Below are positions 7,019 to 13,541 of a DNA stretch of 13,541 nt, piece after piece. A model generated the notes under the pieces. It was not told the origin of the DNA and searched no databases. It saw only the letters and a program-made list of their open reading frames with translations. How positions within the stretch are numbered: position 1 is the first letter of the stretch; each line of letters begins with the position of its first letter. Source of the stretch: Treponema sp. (GTDB taxonomy: Bacteria > Spirochaetota > Spirochaetia > Treponematales > Treponemataceae); contig JABUUX010000316.1 of assembly GCA_021442965.1 (NCBI GenBank), positions 1 to 13,541 of the forward strand, written 5' to 3'. The position numbers and the translations under genes were made by a program.

Positions 7019-7251
7019 AACTTTGAGCAAAAATGTTCTGCTCTAAAAACTTATCTAAAAAATCAAAATAAGGAGGAAACCAATGAGTGACGGTAGTTCC
7101 AGTAGTACGTATCCTGTACAAATAGAAATTGGAAGTAAACTGTCAAAGTCTGGTTTCCGCTTCTAATTTCTGTTACAGGGTATCTCTAAAAAACCACATT
7201 ATTTTCAGCGGGGGAAATCCGCATAAAGTTTGGAATAACAGAGGTATCTAA
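7019..7251 (+). promoter_or_regulatory. Structured leader upstream of the mgtE-like gene
   Basis: Predicted transcript leader holding several structures. A 5-bp hairpin (GAGCA 7025-7029 with TGCTC 7039-7043) lies near its 5' end. The ribosome site of the small ORF can pair over distance: GGAAACCA (7075-7082) is an exact complement of TGGTTTCC (7151-7158), with three further pairs beyond one mismatch (7071-7073 with 7160-7162). A hairpin GCGGG-GGAAA-TCCGC occupies 7208-7222. An imperfect direct repeat, ACAGGGTATCT (7175-7185) and ACAGAGGTATCT (7238-7249), ends in the ribosome site of the mgtE-like gene. I do not recognise the M-box magnesium riboswitch or another known class. A regulatory role is inferred. 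Confidence 0.4.
7083..7166 (+). CDS. 27-residue small protein or leader peptide
   Basis: ATG-to-TAA frame of 27 codons, encoding a peptide that begins MSDGSSSSTYPV and ends SKLSKSGFRF. Three features argue that it is translated: a full AAGGAGG (7070-7076) 6 nt before the ATG, a near-consensus promoter 70 nt upstream, and its place as first ORF of the transcript leading to the mgtE-like gene. It is serine-rich and has no membrane segment or signal peptide. Its last codons are complementary to its own ribosome site. It could be a regulatory leader peptide whose translation controls the downstream gene, or an independent microprotein. It does not resemble the acidic/proline-rich MgtL leader of enterobacteria. 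I know of no family for it. Confidence 0.55.
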   Translation: MSDGSSSSTYPVQIEIGSKLSKSGFRF

Positions 7252-7821
7252 ATGAAAAAAACATATTTAACTGAATCAGCATTTACAAGTTTTCGCCACA
7301 GAATTGGATGGCTTTTATTTCTTATGGTTTCTGCCACATTTACAGGAATTATTATCAATCACTTTGAAAGTGCAATTTCATCGATGGTTGTACTTACAGC
7401 ATTTATTCCCATGCTTATGGATACAGGGGGAAATTCGGGGTCGCAGTCTTCAGTAACAATAATACGGGCTCTGGCGTTGGAAGAAATTCAGTTTAAGGAT
7501 TTTTTCCGCGTGATTATTAAAGAGTTTTTGACAGCACTTTTGTGTGGATTTATTCTTTCTGCTGTATGTTTTATAAAAATTCTGATAGTAGACCGGATTA
7601 TTTTATCTAATGAAAACATTACTATTTTGGTTGATTTAACAGTTTGTCTTTCTTTATTTTTGACAATTATTATTTCTAAGGTAATAGGAGCTGCTCTTCC
7701 ACTCATTGCAAAAAAACTTCATGCAGATCCGGCTGTTATGGCAAGTCCTTTAATCACCACAATTTCTGACGCACTTTCTCTTTTAGTGTATTTCGGTTTA
7801 GCCCGATGCTTGTTGTGGTAA
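7252..7821 (+). CDS. mgtE: MgtE-type Mg2+ transporter, membrane domain only
   Basis: Protein of 189 residues equal to the five-helix membrane domain of MgtE (SLC41 superfamily), the channel part that conducts Mg2+. Hydrophobic segments lie at about 17-37, 41-58, 88-113, 125-152 and 160-187. The conserved pore motif reads FIPMLMDTGGNSGSQ at 51-65, and the last helix has DPAVMASPLITTISD at 159-173, where D173 aligns by eye with the pore aspartate of Thermus MgtE. The cytosolic N domain, both CBS domains and most of the plug helix, which close the channel at high Mg2+, are absent (full MgtE is about 450 residues). The start has AGAGG 7 nt upstream and falls at the domain boundary, so it looks like an independent gene rather than a broken one. 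Two copies would be needed to form a pore. Confidence 0.85.
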   Translation: MKKTYLTESAFTSFRHRIGWLLFLMVSATFTGIIINHFESAISSMVVLTAFIPMLMDTGGNSGSQSSVTIIRALALEEIQFKDFFRVIIKEFLTALLCGFILSAVCFIKILIVDRIILSNENITILVDLTVCLSLFLTIIISKVIGAALPLIAKKLHADPAVMASPLITTISDALSLLVYFGLARCLLW

Positions 7822-7850
7822 ATTTGTTTTGTGGATAAACTTTATCAAGT

Positions 7851-8492
7851 ATGGAAAACAAGATAATAAAAATTAACGAGCAGATTTCATATCTGCCTTC
7901 TACCCGAAAACCAATTTCTTCGGAGGTAGTATTTATTAAGGGCTCGGACTGTACATGGATTTTTGATACAGGGCTTACAAAAGATGCCGCAGAGGCAATT
8001 AATTCTATTGAAGGGAAAAAGAAAGTTGTTATTTCGCACTGGCATCCGGATCACACTTTGAATCTGTCAAAAATAAAATACGATGAATTATATGTTTCAA
8101 AGAATACAAAAAAATATGTTTGGCGTGGAACAGTTATAGAAAAAGATACTGACTTTGTGGAAGTAAAAATATGCACTTTGCCTTCAAGTCATGCAAAGGG
8201 GTGTTTGTGTCTTTTGGCTGGTGATTATGCTTTTATGGGAGATGGGACATACTGCAAGGAACGCAAGGGAAATCACACATACAACGTTCAGCTTTTGCAG
8301 GCAGAAATAGAAGTACTGGAAAAAATCCCTTGTCGCTTTGTATGTTTGGATCATGATCCGGTATTTGTTCAGGAACGTTCAGATTTGATTATTCTTCACA
8401 AAAATATTTTATCCCGTAAAAAAGAAGGAAGTCCTGTAATAAGTGTTGAAGATTTTTTCAATTCTGATGGAAGTGTTAATTACAATAAATAG
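7851..8492 (+). CDS. Metallo-beta-lactamase-fold hydrolase
   Basis: Cytoplasmic MBL-fold metal-dependent hydrolase of 213 residues with no signal peptide. Metal ligands are all visible: HxHxDH as HWHPDH at 63-68, His114 in SSHAKGC, Asp131 in MGDGTY and His168 in CLDHDP. The FDTG strand-turn (38-41) that precedes the first motif is present. The set supports a dinuclear site, probably zinc or iron. The family includes glyoxalase II, lactonases, RNases and others; the short, single-domain form without an RNase or flavodiiron extension leaves the substrate open. No good ribosome site is seen before the ATG at 7851, which lies 29 nt after the mgtE-like stop, so translation may be weak or coupled. 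Confidence 0.85.
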   Translation: MENKIIKINEQISYLPSTRKPISSEVVFIKGSDCTWIFDTGLTKDAAEAINSIEGKKKVVISHWHPDHTLNLSKIKYDELYVSKNTKKYVWRGTVIEKDTDFVEVKICTLPSSHAKGCLCLLAGDYAFMGDGTYCKERKGNHTYNVQLLQAEIEVLEKIPCRFVCLDHDPVFVQERSDLIILHKNILSRKKEGSPVISVEDFFNSDGSVNYNK

Positions 8493-8517
8493 ACTTTGAT
8501 AAATAAGGAGATATACT

Positions 8518-9642
8518 ATGAAAACAAAATCGCTAAATAAAATTCTAATTATATTTTTTTCTGTAATGATACTTAACGCATGTGCAACAAATAATTTAAA
8601 AGCGACATATGACATTAAGCAGGACACTAAATACGATGCGGTTTATTTGAAAGTCTCAATTGAAGATTTTATGGAACAAGGCTTTAGCTTTGGAGACAGT
8701 TGTAATGTTGTTTTTAGTAATGGACTAACATACGAAGATATTCCTTTTTTTAGCGGATATTATGTTCGTACTGCTATGCCATTAATTGTTGGGTACCCGG
8801 GATACGAATATATTGCTGTAACGCGAAACAATCAGGGGTTATGGACAGATGCAGGGCTTTCAGAAAATGACACTGTTGTTGTAACACTGAATAAAGCGGG
8901 AAAATATTTGAACGAACAGGAAGCTTTGAGTCAGTCTTATTCAAATGATAAAAGTGAATATAGGGATGATGTTCAGTTTGTAAACTTTCGTGCACTTAAC
9001 GGGGGAAAGTTAAAAGAAAACTTTTTGTATCGAGGAGCTTCCCCTGTAGACAATCAGAAGAACAGGGCAGAAAGTGCAGATGCTCTGCTTAGGAAAAATG
9101 GAATTCATTTTATTCTGGACCTTGCAGATTCAGAAAAAGAGTTTTTGGACTATCAGAATAAATCAGATTTCAGTTCGGTTTACTCAGCGGGTTTATATGA
9201 TGAAGGAAAAGCAGCACTTCTTGGTATGAGTTCTAGTTATGGTTCCGAAATTTACAAAAAGAAATTGGCTGCGGGATTAAAAAAAATGATTACCGCTGAA
9301 GGTCCTGTGTATATTCATTGTCTGGAAGGAAAGGACCGCACAGGATTTGTGTGCTTTATTTTGGAAGCGCTTGCAGGTGCAACATATATTCAGATGCAAA
9401 AAGATTATATGAAAACTTATGAAAATTATTACGGCATTTCCGAGGAAAATAACGCTGAAAAATATAATGCAATAGTTTCTTTGTATTTTAATGCTTTTGC
9501 ATCTTATCTTCATGGAACAGAGGATATTTCTGTTCTGGCTTTGGCAGATTATTCAAAAGATGCAGAAAAGTATCTTCTTGAAGGCGGCATGACAACGGAA
9601 GAAATTTCTGATTTGAAAAAAATGATTACCGTAAAAGAGTAA
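8518..9642 (+). CDS. Secreted tyrosine-protein phosphatase lipoprotein
   Basis: Protein of 374 residues with a lipoprotein signal (lipobox LNAC, Cys22), so predicted to act outside the cytoplasm. Residues about 35-130 form a small beta-rich domain with the segments FSNGLTYEDIPFFSGYYV and VGYPGYEY, reminiscent of the C-terminal domain of SAM-hydroxide adenosyltransferases. The phosphatase domain follows at about 150-330. The P-loop HCLEGKDRTG at 267-276 supplies the nucleophile Cys268 and Arg274, the Y_phosphatase3/PtpB type, which can act on phosphotyrosine or phosphoinositide. YRGASPVDNQ (171-180) and LDLADSE (200-206) match this branch. AAGGAG 7 nt upstream supports the start. An extracytoplasmic location suggests host or surface phosphoester substrates, but this is inference. 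Confidence 0.86.
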   Translation: MKTKSLNKILIIFFSVMILNACATNNLKATYDIKQDTKYDAVYLKVSIEDFMEQGFSFGDSCNVVFSNGLTYEDIPFFSGYYVRTAMPLIVGYPGYEYIAVTRNNQGLWTDAGLSENDTVVVTLNKAGKYLNEQEALSQSYSNDKSEYRDDVQFVNFRALNGGKLKENFLYRGASPVDNQKNRAESADALLRKNGIHFILDLADSEKEFLDYQNKSDFSSVYSAGLYDEGKAALLGMSSSYGSEIYKKKLAAGLKKMITAEGPVYIHCLEGKDRTGFVCFILEALAGATYIQMQKDYMKTYENYYGISEENNAEKYNAIVSLYFNAFASYLHGTEDISVLALADYSKDAEKYLLEGGMTTEEISDLKKMITVKE

Positions 9643-9767
9643 AAGTTTATTGTTCGGCGTGAACTCAGAAGATTCAAAAAATGTTTTCAAAATTTTCCAA
9701 CTTTCAGTTTATAGTGTAAGATATAGAAAGATGCAGTAATTAGCTGAGCATAAAAGGGGAGGATTTT

Positions 9768-10289
9768 ATGAGAACACTTTTTGAATTCGATTTTAAAAAT
9801 TACAAAGAAGGCGGAACAGTAGGACATAGAGATTCTGTACGAGCAGTAATTATTCGTGACGGGAAAATAGCTATGACTCACAGTCTGGCATTTGATTACT
9901 ATAAACTTCCTGGTGGAGGAATTGAGATAGGAGAAACTCATAAACAGACTCTTATCCGTGAAGTTTTAGAAGAAACAGGTCTTATGGTAAAGCCAGAAAC
10001 AATTCGAGAATTCGGGCAGGTAATCAGAAAAGAAAAGGGTCTGCATGATGATCTCTTTATCCAGAATAATTATTATTACTTTTGTCAGGTACAGGAAGAA
10101 ATAAAATCTCAAAGGCTGGATGAATTAGAAGAGGTTGAAGATTTTGTTCTGGAATGGGTTACGCCTGAACAAGTTATTGATGTAAATGAAAATCATAAAC
10201 ATCCAACAAAAGAAGACACCATTGCTCAGCATATGATTGAGCGTGAAACTCGTGTAATGAAAATGCTTTTGGATGAAGGAATTGTCTAA
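9768..10289 (+). CDS. Nudix hydrolase
   Basis: Cytoplasmic Nudix-fold pyrophosphohydrolase of 173 residues. The full Nudix box is present at residues 50-72: G50, E56, R64-E65, E68-E69 and G71, with the segment REVLEETGL, giving the Mg2+-binding helix. It is preceded by the usual strand YYKLPGGG. The substrate class (8-oxo-dGTP, NDP-sugar, ADP-ribose, mRNA cap) cannot be read from the sequence. The C-terminal part is rich in acidic residues and has a WVTPEQV motif common in MutT/NUDT-like members. The start is supported by AGGGGAGGA at 9755-9763. It has a 125-nt upstream gap and is likely transcribed alone. Confidence 0.9.
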   Translation: MRTLFEFDFKNYKEGGTVGHRDSVRAVIIRDGKIAMTHSLAFDYYKLPGGGIEIGETHKQTLIREVLEETGLMVKPETIREFGQVIRKEKGLHDDLFIQNNYYYFCQVQEEIKSQRLDELEEVEDFVLEWVTPEQVIDVNENHKHPTKEDTIAQHMIERETRVMKMLLDEGIV

Positions 10290-10335
10290 AATATTGTAAA
10301 ATTTCATTAAAAATTCAAAATTTATTAAAAAAAAC

Positions 10336-10364
10336 TTTACAGAAACTCTAAAATCTCTAATAAT
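10336..10364 (+). promoter_or_regulatory. Candidate promoter for the surface lipoprotein pair
   Basis: TTTACA (10336-10341), 17 nt, then AATAAT (10359-10364): 10 of 12 consensus matches with optimal spacing. A start near 10371 would give a leader of about 32 nt before the B-repeat lipoprotein gene. The A/T-rich background makes such matches frequent, but the placement is right. Confidence 0.5.
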
Positions 10365-10402
10365 ATTTCCAGCATACTCTTTATTTTTTTGGGGGTAGTG
10401 TC

Positions 10403-12157
10403 ATGAGAAATATTTGTACAAACAAGGGATTAAAGACCTTTGTTTTAGTTTCTTCATTTTTATTCTTTTCGTGTTCTAATATGGTTGAAGACCTAAGGAA
10501 CTTAGGGAAAAAACAGCCTGAGGGGCCAGGGTCAGATTCTGTTCCAGAGACAGTAACAGAAATTTGGCTTGAAAAAATTGAAACAGACGATTTTGAAAAG
10601 GCTCTGGAAGTTCCTGCCGAAGGCTTTGAATTTAGTGAAACAAAATCTGAAAATGACTCAAGCGGAAAGATAATCAAAAAAGACTACTATAAACGAGTTC
10701 GTGTTACTCTTACCTTTAAGCTTGATGGTGGGCTTTGGGATGCTTCAGATGCGGAATCAACTGGAGATAAAAAAATAACAGACTGTAAATACGGAGCTCA
10801 AATACCGAATCCGCCGTTTTCCGGCGTTCCAATAAAACCAAGATTTGGGTTTACAGAATGGAAAAATGATGACGGAAAAATTTTGGGAGCAGAAGACGGC
10901 ATAAAAACAGTTCCTGCAAAAGACATGACTTTTACAGCCCAGTGGTCAGATGCTTACCGTGATTACAAAGTAAAATTCCTTTTTGAAAGTTTGAATGATT
11001 CTTCAATTTATGAAGAGCGAACAGAAGCACAAATTATTACATGTTCCGGAGATAAGACAGGGGTAACTGTTACTAATACTTGGACGTTTCAGGGCTTTAC
11101 TGCTACAGACACAGAAAAGCAGACAGGGCCTCTTAATGATGACGGAAATACTGTAGTTGAATTCAAATATTCAAGAAACGATGTAACACTTACATTCAAA
11201 CTTCAAAATACAACTGACGGATCTTGGAGTGATAACTCAACGGCAGATAAATCAATTACAAAAAAATTTGAATCTCCTTTAACAGCTATAGATGTTCCAA
11301 CAGCTGTGGGAAGCGGAAACTTTGTTTGGGATTCAGTAAATAAATGGAATCCCGCAATGCCAACAATTTTTCCTGCAGAAAACACAACTTATACAGCCCA
11401 GTGGAAGCAGGTAAAAGCAGATTATAAACTCAGATATCTTTTTGAAGATTTGAACAGCAATCCAAAAACTTATTCTGTAAGAAGTGGAAATGAAGATGAA
11501 GTAAAAAATGCTGTGCTTGAAGGTGAAGCAGTAAGTTATAAGACGATTCTTGGTTTTGAACCAGCAGAAAGTATAACAGAAACAGGAGCATTAAACCCTG
11601 ATGGCAGCACAGTGATTGAGCTTAAATATAATAGAAAGACAGTTTCACTTTCATTTGGAGGGAATGGCGGTAAGTGGTCAGATGGACAAACTTCAAAAAC
11701 CGTACAGGGAAAATTTGAAGAATCTACTTACGGAAAACTTCCTGTAAATCCTTCTTATGATGATTTACATGATTTTAGCGGATGGAATCCAACAGTGCCT
11801 TCTACATTTCCGGCAACGGATGCAAGTTATACTGCACAGTGGACGGAAAAAGATTCTTCGAGTGTTAGTGGTGAAGCTATTTATACAAACAGTGATATTA
11901 CTGTGAGTCAGGATATTTCTGTTCCTAACAAACTTACAATTAAAGTTACTCACGTTTTGAATGATTTGACTTTTACGTTTGTGGAACTTGATAACAAAGT
12001 ATTGAATGATTTGACAATTACTAAAAACTCAATAGGAAATACAACAACATATCAATTCACTGTGGACTTTACAAAACCTAGCGGAACCTATGCACTTCAG
12101 CTTTTAATGAATAATGGTTCTGTAAGTTATTCAGTACAGTGTCAGGTTACAAAATAA
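10403..12157 (+). CDS. InlB B-repeat surface lipoprotein
   Basis: Protein of 584 residues, predicted to be exported and lipid-anchored (hydrophobic stretch 11-23, lipobox FLFFSC, Cys24, a permissive spirochaete form). Three Listeria-Bacteroides B-repeats lie at about 99-182, 260-335 and 412-481, each opening with a beta strand like VTLTFKL and closing in TAQW. They alternate with two linker modules of about 70 residues at 187-258 and 339-410 (DYK-x-x-LFE-x-LN at the start, L-N-x-DG-x-TV at the end). A different C-terminal beta domain follows at 490-584. Such modules usually mediate protein or glycan binding at the surface; the ligand is unknown. The start has a GGGGGTAG ribosome site. The next lipoprotein begins 17 nt downstream and is probably co-transcribed. 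Confidence 0.87.
   Translation: MRNICTNKGLKTFVLVSSFLFFSCSNMVEDLRNLGKKQPEGPGSDSVPETVTEIWLEKIETDDFEKALEVPAEGFEFSETKSENDSSGKIIKKDYYKRVRVTLTFKLDGGLWDASDAESTGDKKITDCKYGAQIPNPPFSGVPIKPRFGFTEWKNDDGKILGAEDGIKTVPAKDMTFTAQWSDAYRDYKVKFLFESLNDSSIYEERTEAQIITCSGDKTGVTVTNTWTFQGFTATDTEKQTGPLNDDGNTVVEFKYSRNDVTLTFKLQNTTDGSWSDNSTADKSITKKFESPLTAIDVPTAVGSGNFVWDSVNKWNPAMPTIFPAENTTYTAQWKQVKADYKLRYLFEDLNSNPKTYSVRSGNEDEVKNAVLEGEAVSYKTILGFEPAESITETGALNPDGSTVIELKYNRKTVSLSFGGNGGKWSDGQTSKTVQGKFEESTYGKLPVNPSYDDLHDFSGWNPTVPSTFPATDASYTAQWTEKDSSSVSGEAIYTNSDITVSQDISVPNKLTIKVTHVLNDLTFTFVELDNKVLNDLTITKNSIGNTTTYQFTVDFTKPSGTYALQLLMNNGSVSYSVQCQVTK
10697..10948 (+). repeat. B-repeat module 1
   Basis: Encodes residues about 99-182 of the lipoprotein: strand VTLTFKLDGG, a longer insert around 112-128, then TAQW. 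It is the longest and most diverged of the three copies. Confidence 0.75.
11180..11407 (+). repeat. B-repeat module 2
   Basis: Encodes residues about 260-335: VTLTFKLQN, KWNPAMPTIFPAENTTYTAQW. Its NPAMPTIFPA stretch closely parallels NPTVPSTFPA in module 3. Confidence 0.78.
11636..11845 (+). repeat. B-repeat module 3
   Basis: Encodes residues about 412-481: VSLSFGGNGGKWSDG, then WNPTVPSTFPATDASYTAQW. It is the shortest and closest to the canonical B-repeat. Confidence 0.78.
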
Positions 12158-12174
12158 AAAAGGAGGATGCGACT

Positions 12175-13541
12175 ATGAAAAGATTTTTAAAATTACTTTC
12201 GCAAGCATTTGTTTTTGCCGCTCTTGTTTCTGCCTGTAATATGACAGTAGATCCTCTGAAAGAAAATTCTTCCTTTGAAAACAGCAATGAATGTAGAATC
12301 ATTTTTAATCTTGTAAATGCTGCAGAAAACGTTACCTCCAGAACAGCTCTGCCTCAAAGTACAGACTGGACAGGTTTTACTTATGAACTTTGGGCAAAGA
12401 AAGACGGAGCTGCAACAGAGCCGGCATCTCCTATTATTTCAAAAGGGGATTTTACAAGCATTTCTACCGGAAAGAGAATTGAAAAAGGGAAATATTCTTT
12501 TACTCTTAAGGCTTACAAAAATATTGGCTCAGAAAGTAAGGTTGTTCTGGAAGGAAAACTTTCTGACTATACTTTATCAAATGATACAGAAACACTTAAG
12601 TTTATTATGTATCCTTCAGAAAACCTGACAGGCAGTGCTGAGATTACAGTAAATTATCCAAAGGATGATATTGCAAAAAAAGTATATGGAAAAGTTGTAT
12701 CTTCAATTACTTCGCTTGCTTTTGATAAAACAACTTCTACAGAACTTACTACTTCGGCACTAAATGAAAATACAAACACAGCAATATTTACTGCATCAAA
12801 TTTGGACTCAGGTAAAATTCAGTATGCTCTTTTCTGGTTATTGGATTCAGAAGGAAGTGTCATAACAACAATCATAGAAAGTATTCAGGTTGTTGGTGGA
12901 ATGACTTCAAAGTCAACCGTTACAGTTACAAAAGCCTTTTATCACAGAAAGGATGTTTCCATTACTATTAATAAGGCTGGAACTCCTTCAACACCGTGGT
13001 ATGGAACAGATACAAAAATCATTCTTAAAGATACTTCTTCAACACCGGCTAAAGAATATGTTCTGGAAGCTGAAAAGACTGGCGATCCATTAACTCCAAC
13101 AGGAAATTATACTGGAAACATTCCTGACGGGGATTACGAAATTATAATTCAGAACAATGGCAGCAGAACCGAAACTGATTACAGATACGAAACAGAAACT
13201 GGAACAGTTTATGATAAGGACGATACAGGTACACCAAAAACTCCTGTAGATGTAACTTTGGTTACTGTTCCAGTTCCAACTTCAGGTATTTCAGTTACTC
13301 CGGTAGATGGAACAGATGATAACAATAACCCAACATCTTCTGTTACTGCAACTGAACCTAACGGCGACTTGTTGGTTCCGGCTGGTAAAGATTTTCAGGT
13401 AGAGGTAGAAGTAGAACCTGGCTATGAAATCCCACCGGAAGGAATTACAATTGGTGGAAATGAAAACGTAAAGGACGGAGATGTAATCACAGTAACTCCG
13501 GGCGGTACGCCAATCAATAATCCAACAGGTGTAACTGCAAC
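12175..13541 (+). CDS. Second surface lipoprotein, 3' end beyond window
   Basis: Open frame of 455 codons that runs off the right edge without a stop. The start is strong: AGGAGG at 12161-12166, 8 nt before the ATG and 17 nt after the previous stop. A lipoprotein signal ends in LVSAC with Cys21. A short SRTALP motif at 55-60 follows the mature N terminus, then beta-rich, threonine/serine-rich domains of low recognisable similarity (about 65-160, 160-260, 260-370) and a region at 370-455 with SGISVTPVDG and a glycine/proline-rich segment. I recognise no catalytic motif. It looks like an extracellular adhesin or matrix-type protein made with the upstream B-repeat lipoprotein. Any further repeats or anchor lie outside the window. 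Confidence 0.85.
   Translation, partial: MKRFLKLLSQAFVFAALVSACNMTVDPLKENSSFENSNECRIIFNLVNAAENVTSRTALPQSTDWTGFTYELWAKKDGAATEPASPIISKGDFTSISTGKRIEKGKYSFTLKAYKNIGSESKVVLEGKLSDYTLSNDTETLKFIMYPSENLTGSAEITVNYPKDDIAKKVYGKVVSSITSLAFDKTTSTELTTSALNENTNTAIFTASNLDSGKIQYALFWLLDSEGSVITTIIESIQVVGGMTSKSTVTVTKAFYHRKDVSITINKAGTPSTPWYGTDTKIILKDTSSTPAKEYVLEAEKTGDPLTPTGNYTGNIPDGDYEIIIQNNGSRTETDYRYETETGTVYDKDDTGTPKTPVDVTLVTVPVPTSGISVTPVDGTDDNNNPTSSVTATEPNGDLLVPAGKDFQVEVEVEPGYEIPPEGITIGGNENVKDGDVITVTPGGTPINNPTGVTA

Noticed and set aside
7208..7222. GC hairpin as a transcription terminator before mgtE
   Set aside because: No T-run follows; the next bases are ATAAAGTTTGG.
7019..7251. M-box or other known riboswitch upstream of mgtE
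   Set aside because: I could not find the conserved M-box core or the hallmarks of other common classes; the structure seen is described only as a candidate leader.
9643..9767. Promoter or small gene before the Nudix gene
   Set aside because: TATAGT at 9710-9715 has no acceptable -35 at 16-18 nt, and no frame with a ribosome site was found.
10381..10677. Minus-strand 98-codon frame over the start of the B-repeat gene
   Set aside because: It is antisense to a well-supported lipoprotein gene and has no recognisable domain or ribosome site.
12317..12628. 103-codon frame
   Set aside because: It lies in another frame inside the second lipoprotein gene, which has a strong ribosome site, a signal peptide and a frame open to the window edge.

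Overview
The window reads as chromosomal DNA of a low-GC spirochaete, most likely a host-associated (gut or rumen) Treponema. This is an inference from gene content: a lipoprotein-anchored seven-helix receptor with a SpoIIE phosphatase domain, permissive spirochaete-style lipoboxes, an archaeal-type IMP cyclohydrolase, a chloroplast-like glycerol-3-phosphate acyltransferase, and paired B-repeat surface lipoproteins. No tRNA, rRNA, insertion sequence, prophage or CRISPR array was seen.

Left part (1-6936). A shikimate kinase gene on the minus strand diverges from a PrsW-type membrane protease. A tight plus-strand run of five genes follows: acyltransferase, PurO-type IMP cyclohydrolase, beta-lactamase-fold serine hydrolase lipoprotein, 7TM receptor/SpoIIE phosphatase, and a DUF4230 membrane-anchored protein. 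Spacings are 17-51 nt, so they are probably co-transcribed. They mix membrane lipid and purine synthesis with cell-surface sensing.

Middle part (6937-7821). This is the most unusual stretch. A nearly consensus sigma-70 promoter (TTGACC-N17-TATAAT) carries a perfect 10-bp palindrome in its spacer. It drives a transcript whose first ORF is a 27-codon gene with a full AAGGAGG ribosome site. The last codons of that small ORF are complementary to its own ribosome site. A GC hairpin and a short direct repeat follow, and then a gene for only the membrane domain of an MgtE magnesium channel. The N and CBS regulatory domains that normally gate MgtE are missing. I read this as a candidate regulated leader plus a domain-minimal transporter.

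Right part (7851-13541). A metallo-beta-lactamase-fold hydrolase, a secreted tyrosine-phosphatase lipoprotein and a Nudix hydrolase are followed by a recognisable promoter and two tandem surface lipoproteins. The first has three InlB-type B-repeats alternating with two linker modules. The second starts 17 nt downstream and runs off the window's right edge.
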